A stretch of DNA of 64,000 nucleotides from Hominimerdicola alba (lineage in GTDB: Bacteria; Bacillota; Clostridia; Oscillospirales; Ruminococcaceae). The translations under genes and the position numbers were made by a program. Positions 35,601 to 44,443 of the stretch are shown here, piece by piece. The notes below the pieces were generated by a model. It worked only from the letters and a program-made list of their open reading frames with translations, did no database searches and had not been told where the DNA came from. The stretch is from positions 359,502 to 423,501 of the forward strand of contig NZ_FOAT01000001.1 in NCBI RefSeq assembly GCF_900109655.1. Direction: 5' to 3'. Positions within the stretch are counted from its first letter, which is position 1. Each line of letters starts with the position of its first letter.

Positions 35601-36279
35601 AGTGTTCCCCTCTTTTCCTGAACTGACAAACATCTTTCATATTGCAGGCAGAACAGCCCTGTCTGCCCTTTTGTATCTCGTTTTCACTAAGACCTATCAC
35701 CGCAGTGACGGATTTTCTCGGCGTAAGGATATTGCTTGCGGTGGCATTCAGCCCTATGAGCTTCTGCGCCTGCAAAACATCAAGAAAACTGCCCTGAATA
35801 TCCAGCGGAAGGTCGCCGTAGCCGGGAGAGAACCGCCATGTTCGATAATAATCCGCAAACTCCTGCCCTATGGCATTCTCGGCTTGATCGCACACCTGTT
35901 CAACAGCCGCACTTGCAAGAAAATCAGCCATGACAGCACGTGTCATATCGGTAGCTTCAAAACGGCGTATCACCCTGTCAGCATGAGCCGAAAGTGTTGC
36001 CGCCATAAGCACAGCCTTACAGCACCCCGCAAGGTGCTCCCTGATGGCATTTCCCTCCAGCACAAGAGAAGTCCCGCAGACCGCTATCCCCTGACTGACC
36101 GCCTCGATATCGAACACATGATATATACAGCATGGCTTAATCACAGCAAGCAGAGCCTTTTCGCACTCGTCCATCATGGAAAGTATCTTTTCATCGGGAG
36201 CAGTATCCCCGTAGCCCATATAGCGCAGGGCTTCATTTTTGTCAAGACTTTCCAGCCCGACCTGCAAATGACCGTTCAA
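35590..36279 (-). CDS. Stand-alone MetH reactivation domain protein
   Basis: 229 residues from the TTG at 36279. This start has GGAGG 8 bases upstream; the ATG at 36312 overlaps the -10 box of the promoter and cannot be in the transcript. The sequence matches the vitamin-B12-dependent methionine synthase activation domain: FSPGYGDLPLDIQ is the AdoMet-binding turn, and the C-terminus has the Cys cluster CSACNMKDVC...HC often seen in stand-alone versions. It should re-methylate oxidised cob(II)alamin on MetH using AdoMet and an electron donor. It overlaps metH by 11 bases. Confidence 0.88.
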   Translation of the reverse strand: MNGHLQVGLESLDKNEALRYMGYGDTAPDEKILSMMDECEKALLAVIKPCCIYHVFDIEAVSQGIAVCGTSLVLEGNAIREHLAGCCKAVLMAATLSAHADRVIRRFEATDMTRAVMADFLASAAVEQVCDQAENAIGQEFADYYRTWRFSPGYGDLPLDIQGSFLDVLQAQKLIGLNATASNILTPRKSVTAVIGLSENEIQKGRQGCSACNMKDVCQFRKRGEHCGV

Positions 36280-36310
36280 CCCGCCGTCCTCCAAACTACA
36301 TATTTTTTTC

Positions 36311-36339
36311 ATTATACCATATCAAAACCGATAATACAA
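36311..36339 (-). promoter_or_regulatory. Promoter of the methionine synthase operon
   Basis: Minus-strand TTGTAT (36339-36334), a 17-bp spacer and TATAAT (36316-36311). The leader is only about 25 bases, too short for a cobalamin or SAM riboswitch. Confidence 0.75.
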
Positions 36340-36387
36340 GGACTTCAAAAAAATTTTACGTGACGGATCGAGCCATCCGCCCAAGGA

Positions 36388-36420
36388 CAAAAAACTGACC
36401 TCGCATAAGCGAGGTCAGTT
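36388..36420 (-). terminator. Terminator of the hrcA-grpE-dnaK-dnaJ operon
   Basis: Perfect 12-bp stem AACTGACCTCGC (36393-36404)/GCGAGGTCAGTT (36409-36420); on the minus strand a run of T follows. Confidence 0.92.
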
Positions 36421-36454
36421 CATGATATTTTATAGCTTTCTCGTATTCAAATTA

Positions 36455-37603
36455 TTATTTGAAAATATCCTTGAGCTTGTCCAGCTTTTCCTTGAAAGAA
36501 TTCTTCTTAGCATAGTTCTTCTCGTTCAGCGAACGCTCAAACTCGCGGAGCTTCTCTTTCTGCTCACGGTTCAGATTGCGTGGAACTTCAACGTTTATGC
36601 GCACGTAATGGTCGCCGTAATCATTGCGGTTAAGACGCTTGATGCCCTTGCCTTTCAGCCTGAAAACGGTGTTGTTCTGTGTTCCCTCGGGAACATTGTA
36701 CTTCACCTTGCCGCCAACGGTAGGTACGGTTATCTCGTCACCCAGAGTTGCCTGAGCGTAAGTAATCGGAATATCAGTCCATACATCAAAGCCGTCGCGC
36801 TCGAAAATCGGGTCGGGACGTACTGTGATATTGATATGCAGGTCGCCGTTGGGTCCGCCGTTTGAACCTCTGTGACCCTCGCCTGCAACTCTCAGTGTCT
36901 GACCGTCATCTATACCTGCGGGGATATCGATATCCCTCTCAACGGATTTCTTGACGATGCCCTGACCACCGCAGGTGCGACAGGGATTATCAACTATCCT
37001 GCCCTTGCCTCCGCAGCGTGAACAGGTCGTAGTCTGAGAAATGTTGCCGAAAGGTGTTCTCTGGCTTATCCTTACCTGACCTGTACCATGACAATCGGGA
37101 CAGGTCTTGGGTGAAGTTCCTGCCGCAGCGCCTGTTCCGTTACAGTCGGGACAAGTCTCGTTTCTAGCATACTTCATCTTCACCTTTTTGCCCGAGCAAG
37201 CTTCCATGAAATCAATGGTGAGATTAGCACGGATATCGCCGCCGCGCCTTGGGGCATTGGGGTTGGTGGAACGTCCGCCGCCGCCAAAACCAAATCCGCC
37301 GAATATGGAATCGAAGATATCGCCCATGTCCGAGAATCCGCCGAATCCGCCGCCTGCACCGCCGCCGTAATTAGGGTCAACACCTGCATGGCCGAACTGA
37401 TCGTACCTAGCCTTTTTGTCAGGATCGGAGAGGACTTCATAAGCCTCATTTATCTCCTTGAATTTCTCCTCTGCTTCCTTATCTCCCGGGTGAAGATCGG
37501 GGTGATACTGCTTGGCAAGCTTACGGAATGCTTTTTTCAGCTCGTCCTCCGATGCACCTTTCTGCACGCCGAGGACTTCATAGTAATCTCTTTTATCTGC
37601 CAT
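36455..37603 (-). CDS. dnaJ: Chaperone DnaJ
   Basis: 382 residues, type I. J domain at 5-70 with HPD at 34-36, a Gly/Phe-rich stretch (about 76-115, [20 protein letters not shown]), four zinc-binding CxxCxGxG repeats (about 145-210: [32 protein letters not shown]) and the C-terminal substrate-binding domain. It stimulates DnaK ATPase and delivers unfolded clients. Last gene of the heat-shock operon. Confidence 0.97.
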   Translation of the reverse strand: MADKRDYYEVLGVQKGASEDELKKAFRKLAKQYHPDLHPGDKEAEEKFKEINEAYEVLSDPDKKARYDQFGHAGVDPNYGGGAGGGFGGFSDMGDIFDSIFGGFGFGGGGRSTNPNAPRRGGDIRANLTIDFMEACSGKKVKMKYARNETCPDCNGTGAAAGTSPKTCPDCHGTGQVRISQRTPFGNISQTTTCSRCGGKGRIVDNPCRTCGGQGIVKKSVERDIDIPAGIDDGQTLRVAGEGHRGSNGGPNGDLHINITVRPDPIFERDGFDVWTDIPITYAQATLGDEITVPTVGGKVKYNVPEGTQNNTVFRLKGKGIKRLNRNDYGDHYVRINVEVPRNLNREQKEKLREFERSLNEKNYAKKNSFKEKLDKLKDIFK

Positions 37604-37675
37604 ATATATCGCTCCTAAAGCGGTATACCCCCATTCCGCAAAACGGAACGGAGGCTGCCGTCAATTGTCTGTATA

Positions 37676-39541
37676 TCAGTCTGCGTCGGTGAACTCAGCG
37701 TCGATAACGTCATCGCCGCCCTTGTTGGTGTCAGCAGCACCTGCGGAAGCTCCGCCGCCCATGTTCATGCTGTTGGGGTCAAAGCCCTGTGCGCCGCCCT
37801 GTGCGCCTGCCTGCTGATAAACCTTGGTAGCGATAGCCTCAAAGGTCTTCTGCAGTTCCTCAGTCTTAGCCTTGATAGCGTCAGTATCAGTGCCCTTCAG
37901 TGCTTCCTTCAGAGCTTCGATCTTGGTCTCGCAGTCAGCCTTATCGCCTGCATCGACCTTGTCGCCGAAGTCCTTCAGAGCCTTTTCAGCCTGGAATGCA
38001 AGCTGGTCGCCGTTGTTTCTGATGTCAACTTCTTCCTTCTTCTTAGCGTCCTCAGCAGCAAATGCTTCTGCTTCCTTGACAGCCTTGTCTATATCCTCCT
38101 TGGACATATTTGTAGAAGAAGTGATGGTGATGTTCTGCTCCTTGCCTGTGCCCAGATCCTTAGCGGATACGTGAACGATACCGTTAGCATCGATATCGAA
38201 TGTTACTTCGATCTGAGGTATACCTCTGGGAGCGGGAGCGATGCCGTCGAGACGGAACATACCCAGCTGCTTGTTATCTCTTGCGAACTCTCTCTCACCC
38301 TGAAGAACGTTGATGTCAACAGCGCTCTGGTTATCAGCAGCGGTGGAGAAGATCTGGCTCTTCTTGGTAGGGATAGTTGTATTTCTTTCGATGATCTTGG
38401 TGCATACGCCGCCCATGGTCTCAAGACCAAGGGACAGAGGAGTTACGTCCAGCAGCAGCAGACCGTCCTTAACGTCGCCGCCGAGAACACCGCCCTGATA
38501 TGCAGCACCCAGTGCTACGCACTCATCGGGGTTGATGCCCTTGAATGGCTCCTTGCCGATGAATCTCTTAACAGCTTCCTGAACAGCGGGGATTCTTGAA
38601 GAACCACCGACCATCAGAACCTTCTGCAGGTCGCCTGCGGACAGACCGGAGTCGCTCAGTGCCTGTCTTACAGGACCCATTGTGGACTCAACCAGATCAG
38701 CTGTCATCTCATTGAACTTAGCCTGTGTAAGTGTCATCTCAAGGTGCTTAGGACCTGTAGAATCAGCAGTGATGAAAGGAAGAGATATTGTGGAAGAAGG
38801 AGTAGAAGACAGCTCGATCTTAGCCTTCTCAGCAGCTTCCTTCAGTCTCTGCATAGCCAGCTTGTCAGCAGTCAGGTCAACGCCCTCAGCTGTCTTGAAC
38901 TCAGCTACCATCCAATCGATGATCCTCTGGTCGAAGTCATCGCCGCCCAGCTTGTTGTTACCAGCTGTAGCAAGAACTTCGGTAACGCCGTCGCCCATCT
39001 CGATGATGGATACGTCGAATGTACCGCCGCCGAGGTCGTATACCATTACCTTCTGATCCTCTTCCTTATCGATACCGTAGGAAAGAGCAGCAGCGGTAGG
39101 CTCGTTGATTATTCTCTTAACAGTCAGACCAGCGATCTGACCAGCATCCTTAGTAGCCTGTCTCTGAGAGTCGGTGAAGTAAGCAGGAACTGTGATAACA
39201 GCCTCTGTTACCTTCTCGCCCAGATAAGCCTCAGCATCAGCCTTCAGCTTCTGGAGTATCATAGCGGAGATCTCCTGAGGAGTATACTCCTTGCCGCCCA
39301 TAGTTGCCTTATAGTCGGAACCCATGTGTCTCTTGATGGAGATAACAGTGTTCTCGAAGTTTGTAACTGCCTGTCTCTTAGCGACCTGACCAACAAGTCT
39401 GTCGCCTGTCTTTGAAAGACCAACAACGGAAGGAGTAGTTCTAGCACCTTCGCTGTTAGGGATTACTACTGCTTCGCCGCCTTCCATAACTGCTACGCAG
39501 GAGTTTGTAGTACCAAGGTCAATACCGATTATCTTTGCCAT
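37676..39541 (-). CDS. dnaK: Chaperone DnaK (Hsp70)
   Basis: 621 residues. N-terminal signature [14 protein letters not shown], phosphate loop [13 protein letters not shown] and [12 protein letters not shown] mark the ATPase domain (1-360); the substrate domain follows to about 500. The C-terminus is a Gly/Ala/Gln-rich tail ending [12 protein letters not shown], as usual. An ATP-driven folding chaperone working with DnaJ and GrpE. Codon use is strongly biased toward GCT, GTT and CTT-type codons unlike neighbouring genes, as expected for a highly expressed gene. Confidence 0.98.
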   Translation of the reverse strand: MAKIIGIDLGTTNSCVAVMEGGEAVVIPNSEGARTTPSVVGLSKTGDRLVGQVAKRQAVTNFENTVISIKRHMGSDYKATMGGKEYTPQEISAMILQKLKADAEAYLGEKVTEAVITVPAYFTDSQRQATKDAGQIAGLTVKRIINEPTAAALSYGIDKEEDQKVMVYDLGGGTFDVSIIEMGDGVTEVLATAGNNKLGGDDFDQRIIDWMVAEFKTAEGVDLTADKLAMQRLKEAAEKAKIELSSTPSSTISLPFITADSTGPKHLEMTLTQAKFNEMTADLVESTMGPVRQALSDSGLSAGDLQKVLMVGGSSRIPAVQEAVKRFIGKEPFKGINPDECVALGAAYQGGVLGGDVKDGLLLLDVTPLSLGLETMGGVCTKIIERNTTIPTKKSQIFSTAADNQSAVDINVLQGEREFARDNKQLGMFRLDGIAPAPRGIPQIEVTFDIDANGIVHVSAKDLGTGKEQNITITSSTNMSKEDIDKAVKEAEAFAAEDAKKKEEVDIRNNGDQLAFQAEKALKDFGDKVDAGDKADCETKIEALKEALKGTDTDAIKAKTEELQKTFEAIATKVYQQAGAQGGAQGFDPNSMNMGGGASAGAADTNKGGDDVIDAEFTDAD

Positions 39542-39631
39542 AAAATATCATCCTTTCAGTTTTATCTTTTTTATTGGTTTAAGTGATAATTTGCAAGGCT
39601 TTTATACCCTGCTGTGTATATGCTAATTTAA

Positions 39632-40204
39632 CTACGGATTTGCAACAACGACCATCGCATATCTGATGACCTTATCGCCTATCCTGTAACCCTTCTGGAA
39701 TACCTGAGCTACAACGTTCTCGCCAAGCTCGGGGTCCTCTATCTGGTTAACTGCATTTGCTATATTCGGGTCGAAGACCTCACCCACAGGGTCGATAGCT
39801 TCGATGCCCAGCTTTGTCATTGCATCGCTGAACTGCTTGAATATCATCTCGATGCCTGCCTTGTAAGCTTCGTCCTGAGTTTCAGTGCCCAGTGCTCTCT
39901 CGAAATTGTCCATAACGGGGAGTATATCAGCCACTGTATCAGCCTTTACCGATGCCGAGATATCAAGTCTTTCCTTAGCTGAACGCTTGCGGAAGTTATC
40001 GTACTCAGCCATAAGTCTCAGGTACTTATCCTTTGTATCAGCCAGCTCAGCTTTGAGCTTTTCCTCCTCGCTCTGAGTATTCTCTTCCTCGGGGGCAGTA
40101 TCGTTATTTTCTTCTTTCTCCGTATCCTCCGCAGTGTCCTCAGCTGTTTCTTCAGCGTTCACTGCTTCCTCTTCAAGTTCATCCTGTCTCTCTTCAAAAG
40201 CCAA
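39632..40204 (-). CDS. grpE: GrpE nucleotide exchange factor
   Basis: 190 residues. The first 60 are extremely acidic (EEEAVNAEETAEDTAEDTEKEE). The long helix (about 50-105) leads to DNFRKRSAKERLD, and the C-terminal beta domain ends EVFQKGYRIGDKVIRYAMVVVAN, close to the family signature. It releases ADP from DnaK. The best start is TTG at 40204, 18 bases after the hrcA stop; no in-frame ATG lies near. Confidence 0.96.
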   Translation of the reverse strand: MAFEERQDELEEEAVNAEETAEDTAEDTEKEENNDTAPEEENTQSEEEKLKAELADTKDKYLRLMAEYDNFRKRSAKERLDISASVKADTVADILPVMDNFERALGTETQDEAYKAGIEMIFKQFSDAMTKLGIEAIDPVGEVFDPNIANAVNQIEDPELGENVVAQVFQKGYRIGDKVIRYAMVVVANP

Positions 40205-40224
40205 TTCCAGCGCCTGCCTTTCTG

Positions 40225-41238
40225 TTACTTATCATCATTCTCATCTCTCTCGGATATCAGGTCTGTTATCCTCGATGTGAAGTATTCAAGATATGGTATG
40301 AATTTTGCGTAATCTATCCTCATGGGTCCTATCAGTCCCAGCGCACCCGCCATTTGTCCGTCCTTTGAGAACGGTGCTGTTATCATCGAAGAATTGTGTA
40401 TAACAAATCCGTCGGTCTCGGGTGAGAACATTACGTTCAGCCCTGAGAATGTGCTGTCGATAAACGCCATGAGTTCCTTTTCGTTATCAAGGAAAGATAT
40501 TATCTCGGTCTGGTCGAGATCCTTACAGGTCAGCAGATTTTTCTGCCCCTTAAGGCTCACGCTCCGATCGAGTTCCTTGGTCATTTTCAGTACTTCGGAA
40601 ACCAGCGGAGAAAGGGTCATCATGTAAGTTCCCATAGCCTCCGTCAGCTTTTCCATGTTCGCATCTGATATCTCGCTTATAGGTACACCGTTCAGGTTCT
40701 GCTTAACGAAATTATCAAAGAATTCCAGCTGTTCGTGGGTAAGGTCAAATTCCAGTCGACAAACTTTGTTCTTGATCTCGCCGTTGGATGTTATCATAAG
40801 TATGACGTACATCCTTTTTCCTGTGGGTATTACCTCGACCTTAGATATCAGCGAAAATTTAGGTGTGGAGTTTGCTACCACCGTAGCGCACTTTGTGAGC
40901 TCTGCCAGTGCAAGAGAAGCGCTTTCCACCAGATCTTTCTCGGTGACGAAGTCATCGGGAAGCATGGAATCCAGCCTGTCCTTCTCCTCCTCACTCAGAG
41001 GGTTCTGCTCCATCAGCTTATCCACATAAAGTCTGTACCCTTTATAAGTAGGTACTCGCCCCGCCGAAGTGTGGGGCTGTTCAAGATAGCCCTGCTTTTC
41101 AAGCTCTGCCATCTCGTTTCGTATCGTGGCGGAAGATGCTTTGACATGAGCCATTATCGCCTTGGAGCCAACAGGCTCACCCGATACTATATATTCGTCC
41201 ACTACCGCGGACAATATCTTTAGTTTTCTGTCGTCCAT
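40225..41238 (-). CDS. hrcA: Heat-inducible repressor HrcA
   Basis: 337 residues from the ATG at 41238; the open frame continues upstream to 41280 but conserved sequence begins MDDRKLKILSAVVDEYI. The winged helix (1-80) includes EPVGSKAIMAHVKASSATIRNEM, and the GAF-like dimer domain contains the family segment DGFVIHNSSMITAPF and GALGLIGPMRIDY. It binds CIRCE operators and loses activity when GroEL is occupied. A perfect CIRCE site 59 bases upstream shows autorepression of the whole operon. Confidence 0.97.
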   Translation of the reverse strand: MDDRKLKILSAVVDEYIVSGEPVGSKAIMAHVKASSATIRNEMAELEKQGYLEQPHTSAGRVPTYKGYRLYVDKLMEQNPLSEEEKDRLDSMLPDDFVTEKDLVESASLALAELTKCATVVANSTPKFSLISKVEVIPTGKRMYVILMITSNGEIKNKVCRLEFDLTHEQLEFFDNFVKQNLNGVPISEISDANMEKLTEAMGTYMMTLSPLVSEVLKMTKELDRSVSLKGQKNLLTCKDLDQTEIISFLDNEKELMAFIDSTFSGLNVMFSPETDGFVIHNSSMITAPFSKDGQMAGALGLIGPMRIDYAKFIPYLEYFTSRITDLISERDENDDK

Positions 41239-41273
41239 CTGCTCACCGTCCCGCCTTTCCTGAGTCTTGCCTT

Positions 41274-41323
41274 TTAGCACTCGCGACTTTCAGGTGTTAG
41301 CACTCATTCTCTCTGAGTGCTAA
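41274..41323 (-). promoter_or_regulatory. CIRCE operator with an additional half-site
   Basis: Perfect TTAGCACTC-N9-GAGTGCTAA at 41297-41323, directly downstream of the -10 box. A further exact half-site TTAGCACTC lies at 41274-41282, its start 23 bases before that of the full site. Confidence 0.97.
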
Positions 41324-41327
41324 ATAT

Positions 41328-41356
41328 AGTTTAAACCTTTTTCTTCATTTTGTCAA
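41328..41356 (-). promoter_or_regulatory. Promoter of the heat-shock operon
   Basis: Minus-strand TTGACA (41356-41351), a 17-bp spacer and TAAACT (41333-41328). CIRCE begins 5 bases downstream, covering the start site. Confidence 0.85.
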
Positions 41357-41514
41357 GACCTTTGGACTAATTTTTTCACCAAAGATAAAATTCCTGTCAA
41401 AAGCAAATTGTACACATTAAACAAAGCAAACACCCATTGTTACAAATTCCTCTGTTTAGGGACTTATTCCATCATAAACCGATGTTCTGACATCACTGTC
41501 CGGTTAAGACCATA

Positions 41515-41552
41515 TAAAAAAGCACTCCTGCCATACCATGACAAAAGTGCCC
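41515..41552 (-). terminator. Terminator of the DUF2798-like gene
   Basis: GCACT (41522-41526) pairs with AGTGC (41546-41550) with an inner extended stem containing wobble pairs; on the minus strand a run of six T follows. The stretch 41357-41514 holds nothing recognised. Confidence 0.6.
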
Positions 41553-41626
41553 TTAAAAAGCATTTTTCTGCTGTTCACCGTCTTACAGCATAATTGCAGC
41601 TGTAAAGTTCCTCTGAGTAAACTTTG

Positions 41627-42118
41627 TTATTTTTTTCTCATATCTGGTCTGCCGCCCTCGGGAGGTCTTCCCACGCCGTTGCTTTTGAGGATGAGCTTCA
41701 TGAAATTATCCGCCACCAGAAAAACTATGAGGTAAGCCACCACAAAGCTTATCAGCATTGATTTCCCGAGCATAATAATATAAGTCGGTCTGTGCTCGGC
41801 GGGTATCTTCACGAAATTTATAGTCACCATGAAAATAGTGATTATCGGGGTGTATATAAGATCGGAGATAAGGCTTCCCAGCGCCCTGCAAGGCAAATGC
41901 TTTCCTGTAATGCCTGCCTTTTCGCAGGCTTTGTCCTCTAACAGCTTCATAGGCACCAAATATCCGATAACAAGGCTTATCACAAGGCTTTCCAGAAAGC
42001 TTTTCATAAACGCCACGGGAGTAAAGTTGCCAGAAGTGAAAGTACCCACGAATGACAAACACAGACTGAGGGTTATACCCATCATTATACTCATCTGCGA
42101 CCTTATCTTCTTTTCCAT
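41627..42118 (-). CDS. Four-helix membrane protein (DUF2798-like)
   Basis: 163 residues with four probable membrane helices (about 9-29, 37-57, 85-107, 115-137). Sequence such as SGNFTPVAFMKSFLESLVISLVIG and a second similar half suggests an internal duplication of two-helix units, as in the DUF2798 family of unknown function. The C-terminal tail is polar (GVGRPPEGGRPDMRKK). It has its own promoter and terminator. Divergent from pyk, with no clear link. Confidence 0.75.
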   Translation of the reverse strand: MEKKIRSQMSIMMGITLSLCLSFVGTFTSGNFTPVAFMKSFLESLVISLVIGYLVPMKLLEDKACEKAGITGKHLPCRALGSLISDLIYTPIITIFMVTINFVKIPAEHRPTYIIMLGKSMLISFVVAYLIVFLVADNFMKLILKSNGVGRPPEGGRPDMRKK

Positions 42119-42210
42119 ATAAATACCCCCGGTCTATTATTTATCATTAAGCGTCCGCAAAATCATTTCTATATCTATAACATTCGGGACATAAATAATA
42201 CAATAATTAT

Positions 42211-42239
42211 ATTATGACATTTTTTTACTATATTGTCAA
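42211..42239 (-). promoter_or_regulatory. Promoter of the DUF2798-like gene
   Basis: Minus-strand TTGACA (42239-42234), a 17-bp spacer and CATAAT (42216-42211), giving a leader of about 90 bases. Confidence 0.75.
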
Positions 42240-42310
42240 GCACATTTTTGCATTTCGTAGATTTTGACAATTATTTATCAATCTGTGCTTAAGGTTTGCC
42301 AAAAATGAAC

Positions 42311-42339
42311 TTGACAAGCAATTTTTGATGTAGTATAAT
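42311..42339 (+). promoter_or_regulatory. Promoter of pyk
   Basis: TTGACA (42311-42316), a 17-bp spacer and TATAAT (42334-42339), a full consensus. The leader of about 125 bases contains CGCCGCA/TGCGGCG (42361-42367 with 42397-42403) and a TCCCG/CGGGA hairpin near 42425-42439. Confidence 0.9.
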
Positions 42340-42470
42340 TTAAATTGATATTGATAAACTCGCCGCAGACGTATCTTTTGTAAGAAAAATCAGCCTTGCG
42401 GCGCTCATACAATTGTCCTAAAACTCCCGTTTTTCGGGACGTTTGCTTATTTAAACAGGAGTCTGATAAT

Positions 42471-43889
42471 ATGCGCAAAACCAAGATAGTATGCACCATA
42501 GGTCCCGCAACAGATGATGAGAATATCCTCAGGGATATGATGAAAAACGGCATGGACGTTGCCCGCTTCAACTTCTCTCACTCTGAGCATTCCGTTCATC
42601 AGCAGAGATTTGAGACTATAACCCGTCTTCGCGACGAAATGGGTCTCAACATCGCAACACTGATGGATACCAAGGGTCCCGAGATAAGGCTGAAGGATTT
42701 CAAAGATCACAAGCCCGTCACCATCAAGGACGGAGATATGTTCACCCTGACCACAAGAGATGTTGAGGGCGATGAGACCATCTGCTCCATCACTTTTGCA
42801 AAGCTGCCCCAAGATATCACCACAGGTACAAGGATACTGATAAATGACGGTGTTATCGAGCTGAAAGCCATCAAGATAGATTCCACCGATATCCAGTGCG
42901 AGATAATCCACGGCGGTGTCGTTTCCGACCATAAGGGCATCAACGTTCCCGGTGTGAAGCTTTCAATGCCCTATATCTCCGATGCTGATATGGCTGACCT
43001 TGCGTTCGGCGCAAAGATGGGCTTTGATTTCATCGCGGCTTCTTTCGTGAGAACAGGCGCAGATGTCACCTACCTGAGAAAATTCACCCAGAGTCTTGGA
43101 TGGTTCAACCCCAGGATAATCGCAAAGATCGAGAATGCCGAGGGTGTTGAGAACATCGACGAGATACTTGAAGCCGCTGACGGCATAATGGTGGCAAGAG
43201 GCGATATGGGCGTTGAGATACCTTTTGAAAAGATCCCCGCCATCCAGAAAGAACTTATCCACAAGGCTTACAACGCAGGCAAGCAGGTCATCACCGCCAC
43301 CCAGATGCTGGAATCCATGATAAACAATCCCAGACCTACCCGTGCTGAGATAACCGACGTTGCAAACGCCATCTATGACGGCACTTCCGCAATAATGCTC
43401 TCCGGCGAGACCGCAGCCGGCAAGTACCCCGTTGAAGTTGTCAAGACAATGAGCCTTATCGCAGAGACCACCGAGGGTGATATCGACTACGTGCGCCGTT
43501 TCCAGAAGCGTGACGATATCGACCACCACAGCATCACCGATGCTATCTGCCACGCAACAGTTACCACCGCCCACGACCTTAAAGCGGCTGCTGTTCTGAC
43601 AGTTACCAAGAGCGGTGCCACCGCGCGTATCCTCTCCAAGTACAGACCCGACTGTCCAATAATCGGTCTGACCACCGATCCTGTCACCTGTCACCAGATG
43701 AATATGTCATGGGGACTTCTGCCGGGTCTTGTGGAGGAAATGGACAACACCGATGAACTCATTTCCCGCGCTATCAAAGTCGCACTTGAAAAAGGCTACC
43801 TCAAAGAGGGCGACCTTGTAGTCATCACCGCAGGCGTACCTCTCGGAATGAGCGGCACAACCAACCTGATGAAGGTTGAAAGAGCATAA
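42471..43889 (+). CDS. pyk: Pyruvate kinase
   Basis: 472 residues from the ATG at 42471, which has AGGAG upstream; an open extension to 42396 lies within the leader hairpin region and is rejected. MRKTKIVCTIGPAT, the FNFSH active-site segment, MDTKGPEIR, the signature IIAKIENAEGVENIDEI and MVARGDMGVE are all present. It has the A, B and C domains but no C-terminal PEP-utiliser extension found in some Firmicutes. It makes pyruvate and ATP in glycolysis. Monocistronic and probably well expressed. Confidence 0.97.
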   Translation: MRKTKIVCTIGPATDDENILRDMMKNGMDVARFNFSHSEHSVHQQRFETITRLRDEMGLNIATLMDTKGPEIRLKDFKDHKPVTIKDGDMFTLTTRDVEGDETICSITFAKLPQDITTGTRILINDGVIELKAIKIDSTDIQCEIIHGGVVSDHKGINVPGVKLSMPYISDADMADLAFGAKMGFDFIAASFVRTGADVTYLRKFTQSLGWFNPRIIAKIENAEGVENIDEILEAADGIMVARGDMGVEIPFEKIPAIQKELIHKAYNAGKQVITATQMLESMINNPRPTRAEITDVANAIYDGTSAIMLSGETAAGKYPVEVVKTMSLIAETTEGDIDYVRRFQKRDDIDHHSITDAICHATVTTAHDLKAAAVLTVTKSGATARILSKYRPDCPIIGLTTDPVTCHQMNMSWGLLPGLVEEMDNTDELISRAIKVALEKGYLKEGDLVVITAGVPLGMSGTTNLMKVERA

Positions 43890-43895
43890 AAAACA

Positions 43896-43937
43896 AGCCA
43901 CAGATTTCCAAAGCCATGGGAAATACTGTGGCTTTTC
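43896..43937 (+). terminator. Terminator of pyk
   Basis: AGCCACAG pairs with CTGTGGCT with an inner TTCC/GGAA pair, followed by four T. The next promoter starts just 3 bases later. Confidence 0.8.
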
Positions 43938-43939
43938 TA

Positions 43940-43968
43940 TTGACATTTCTTCCCTGCTCGGATATAAT
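43940..43968 (+). promoter_or_regulatory. Promoter of the 118-residue protein gene
   Basis: TTGACA (43940-43945), a 17-bp spacer and TATAAT (43963-43968). Confidence 0.9.
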
Positions 43969-43998
43969 ATATCCATAAATCAACTAAGGAGCACACCT

Positions 43999-44355
43999 AT
44001 GAAAAACATAAAAGCCTACCGCACATTTTACAGATATCTCGATAATATATGGAATTCCGAAGAACACGATTGGCTGGGCTCATTACTTAGTCAGATGAGC
44101 TGGCTGCCCGATGGAAGTACAGCAGACCCTGCCCACGAAAGCGACTGGGATAAAGCGGTAGAACAGGTTTCCGCCCCCGATGATGCATACATGATAGGTA
44201 TGCAGTTTCTGAGGATATATCTGGATATCGGATATATCGATGAGATAGGCGATATACTGAAAGATATGGAAGCCCGCAAAAGGCTCGACCTCTGGGAAAA
44301 AGCTGTTCGCGATGTTGAACAGGGTCTCGATGACCCGTATCTTCACTTAGGGTGA
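43999..44355 (+). CDS. 118-residue helical protein, unknown
   Basis: Starts at the ATG at 43999, with AAGGAG 8 bases upstream and a consensus promoter. The protein is acidic and appears all-helical (YRTFYRYLDNIWNSEEHDWLG; DIGYIDEIGDILKDMEARKR), soluble, without Cys. It resembles small cytoplasmic proteins of unknown function found in ruminococci, but I cannot name a family. Self-contained unit with a promoter and a shared terminator with the convergent ATPase gene. Confidence 0.75.
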   Translation: MKNIKAYRTFYRYLDNIWNSEEHDWLGSLLSQMSWLPDGSTADPAHESDWDKAVEQVSAPDDAYMIGMQFLRIYLDIGYIDEIGDILKDMEARKRLDLWEKAVRDVEQGLDDPYLHLG

Positions 44356-44387
44356 GAATAATTTCCACCGCCCCATGCAATAACAAT

Positions 44388-44432
44388 AAGCCCCCAAGCT
44401 CCAAAATGCTCGGGGGCATAAATATTTTTTTC
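44388..44432. terminator. Terminator between the small gene and the P-type ATPase gene
   Basis: GCCCCC (44390-44395) pairs with GGGGGC (44412-44417), followed by an AT-rich run with seven T. It serves the plus strand; the minus-strand effect is uncertain. Confidence 0.7.
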
Positions 44433-44443
44433 GGATAGTCTTC

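Noticed and set aside
36280..36454. Cobalamin or SAM riboswitch upstream of the metH operon
   Set aside because: The promoter leaves a leader of only about 25 bases and none of the conserved riboswitch segments are seen.
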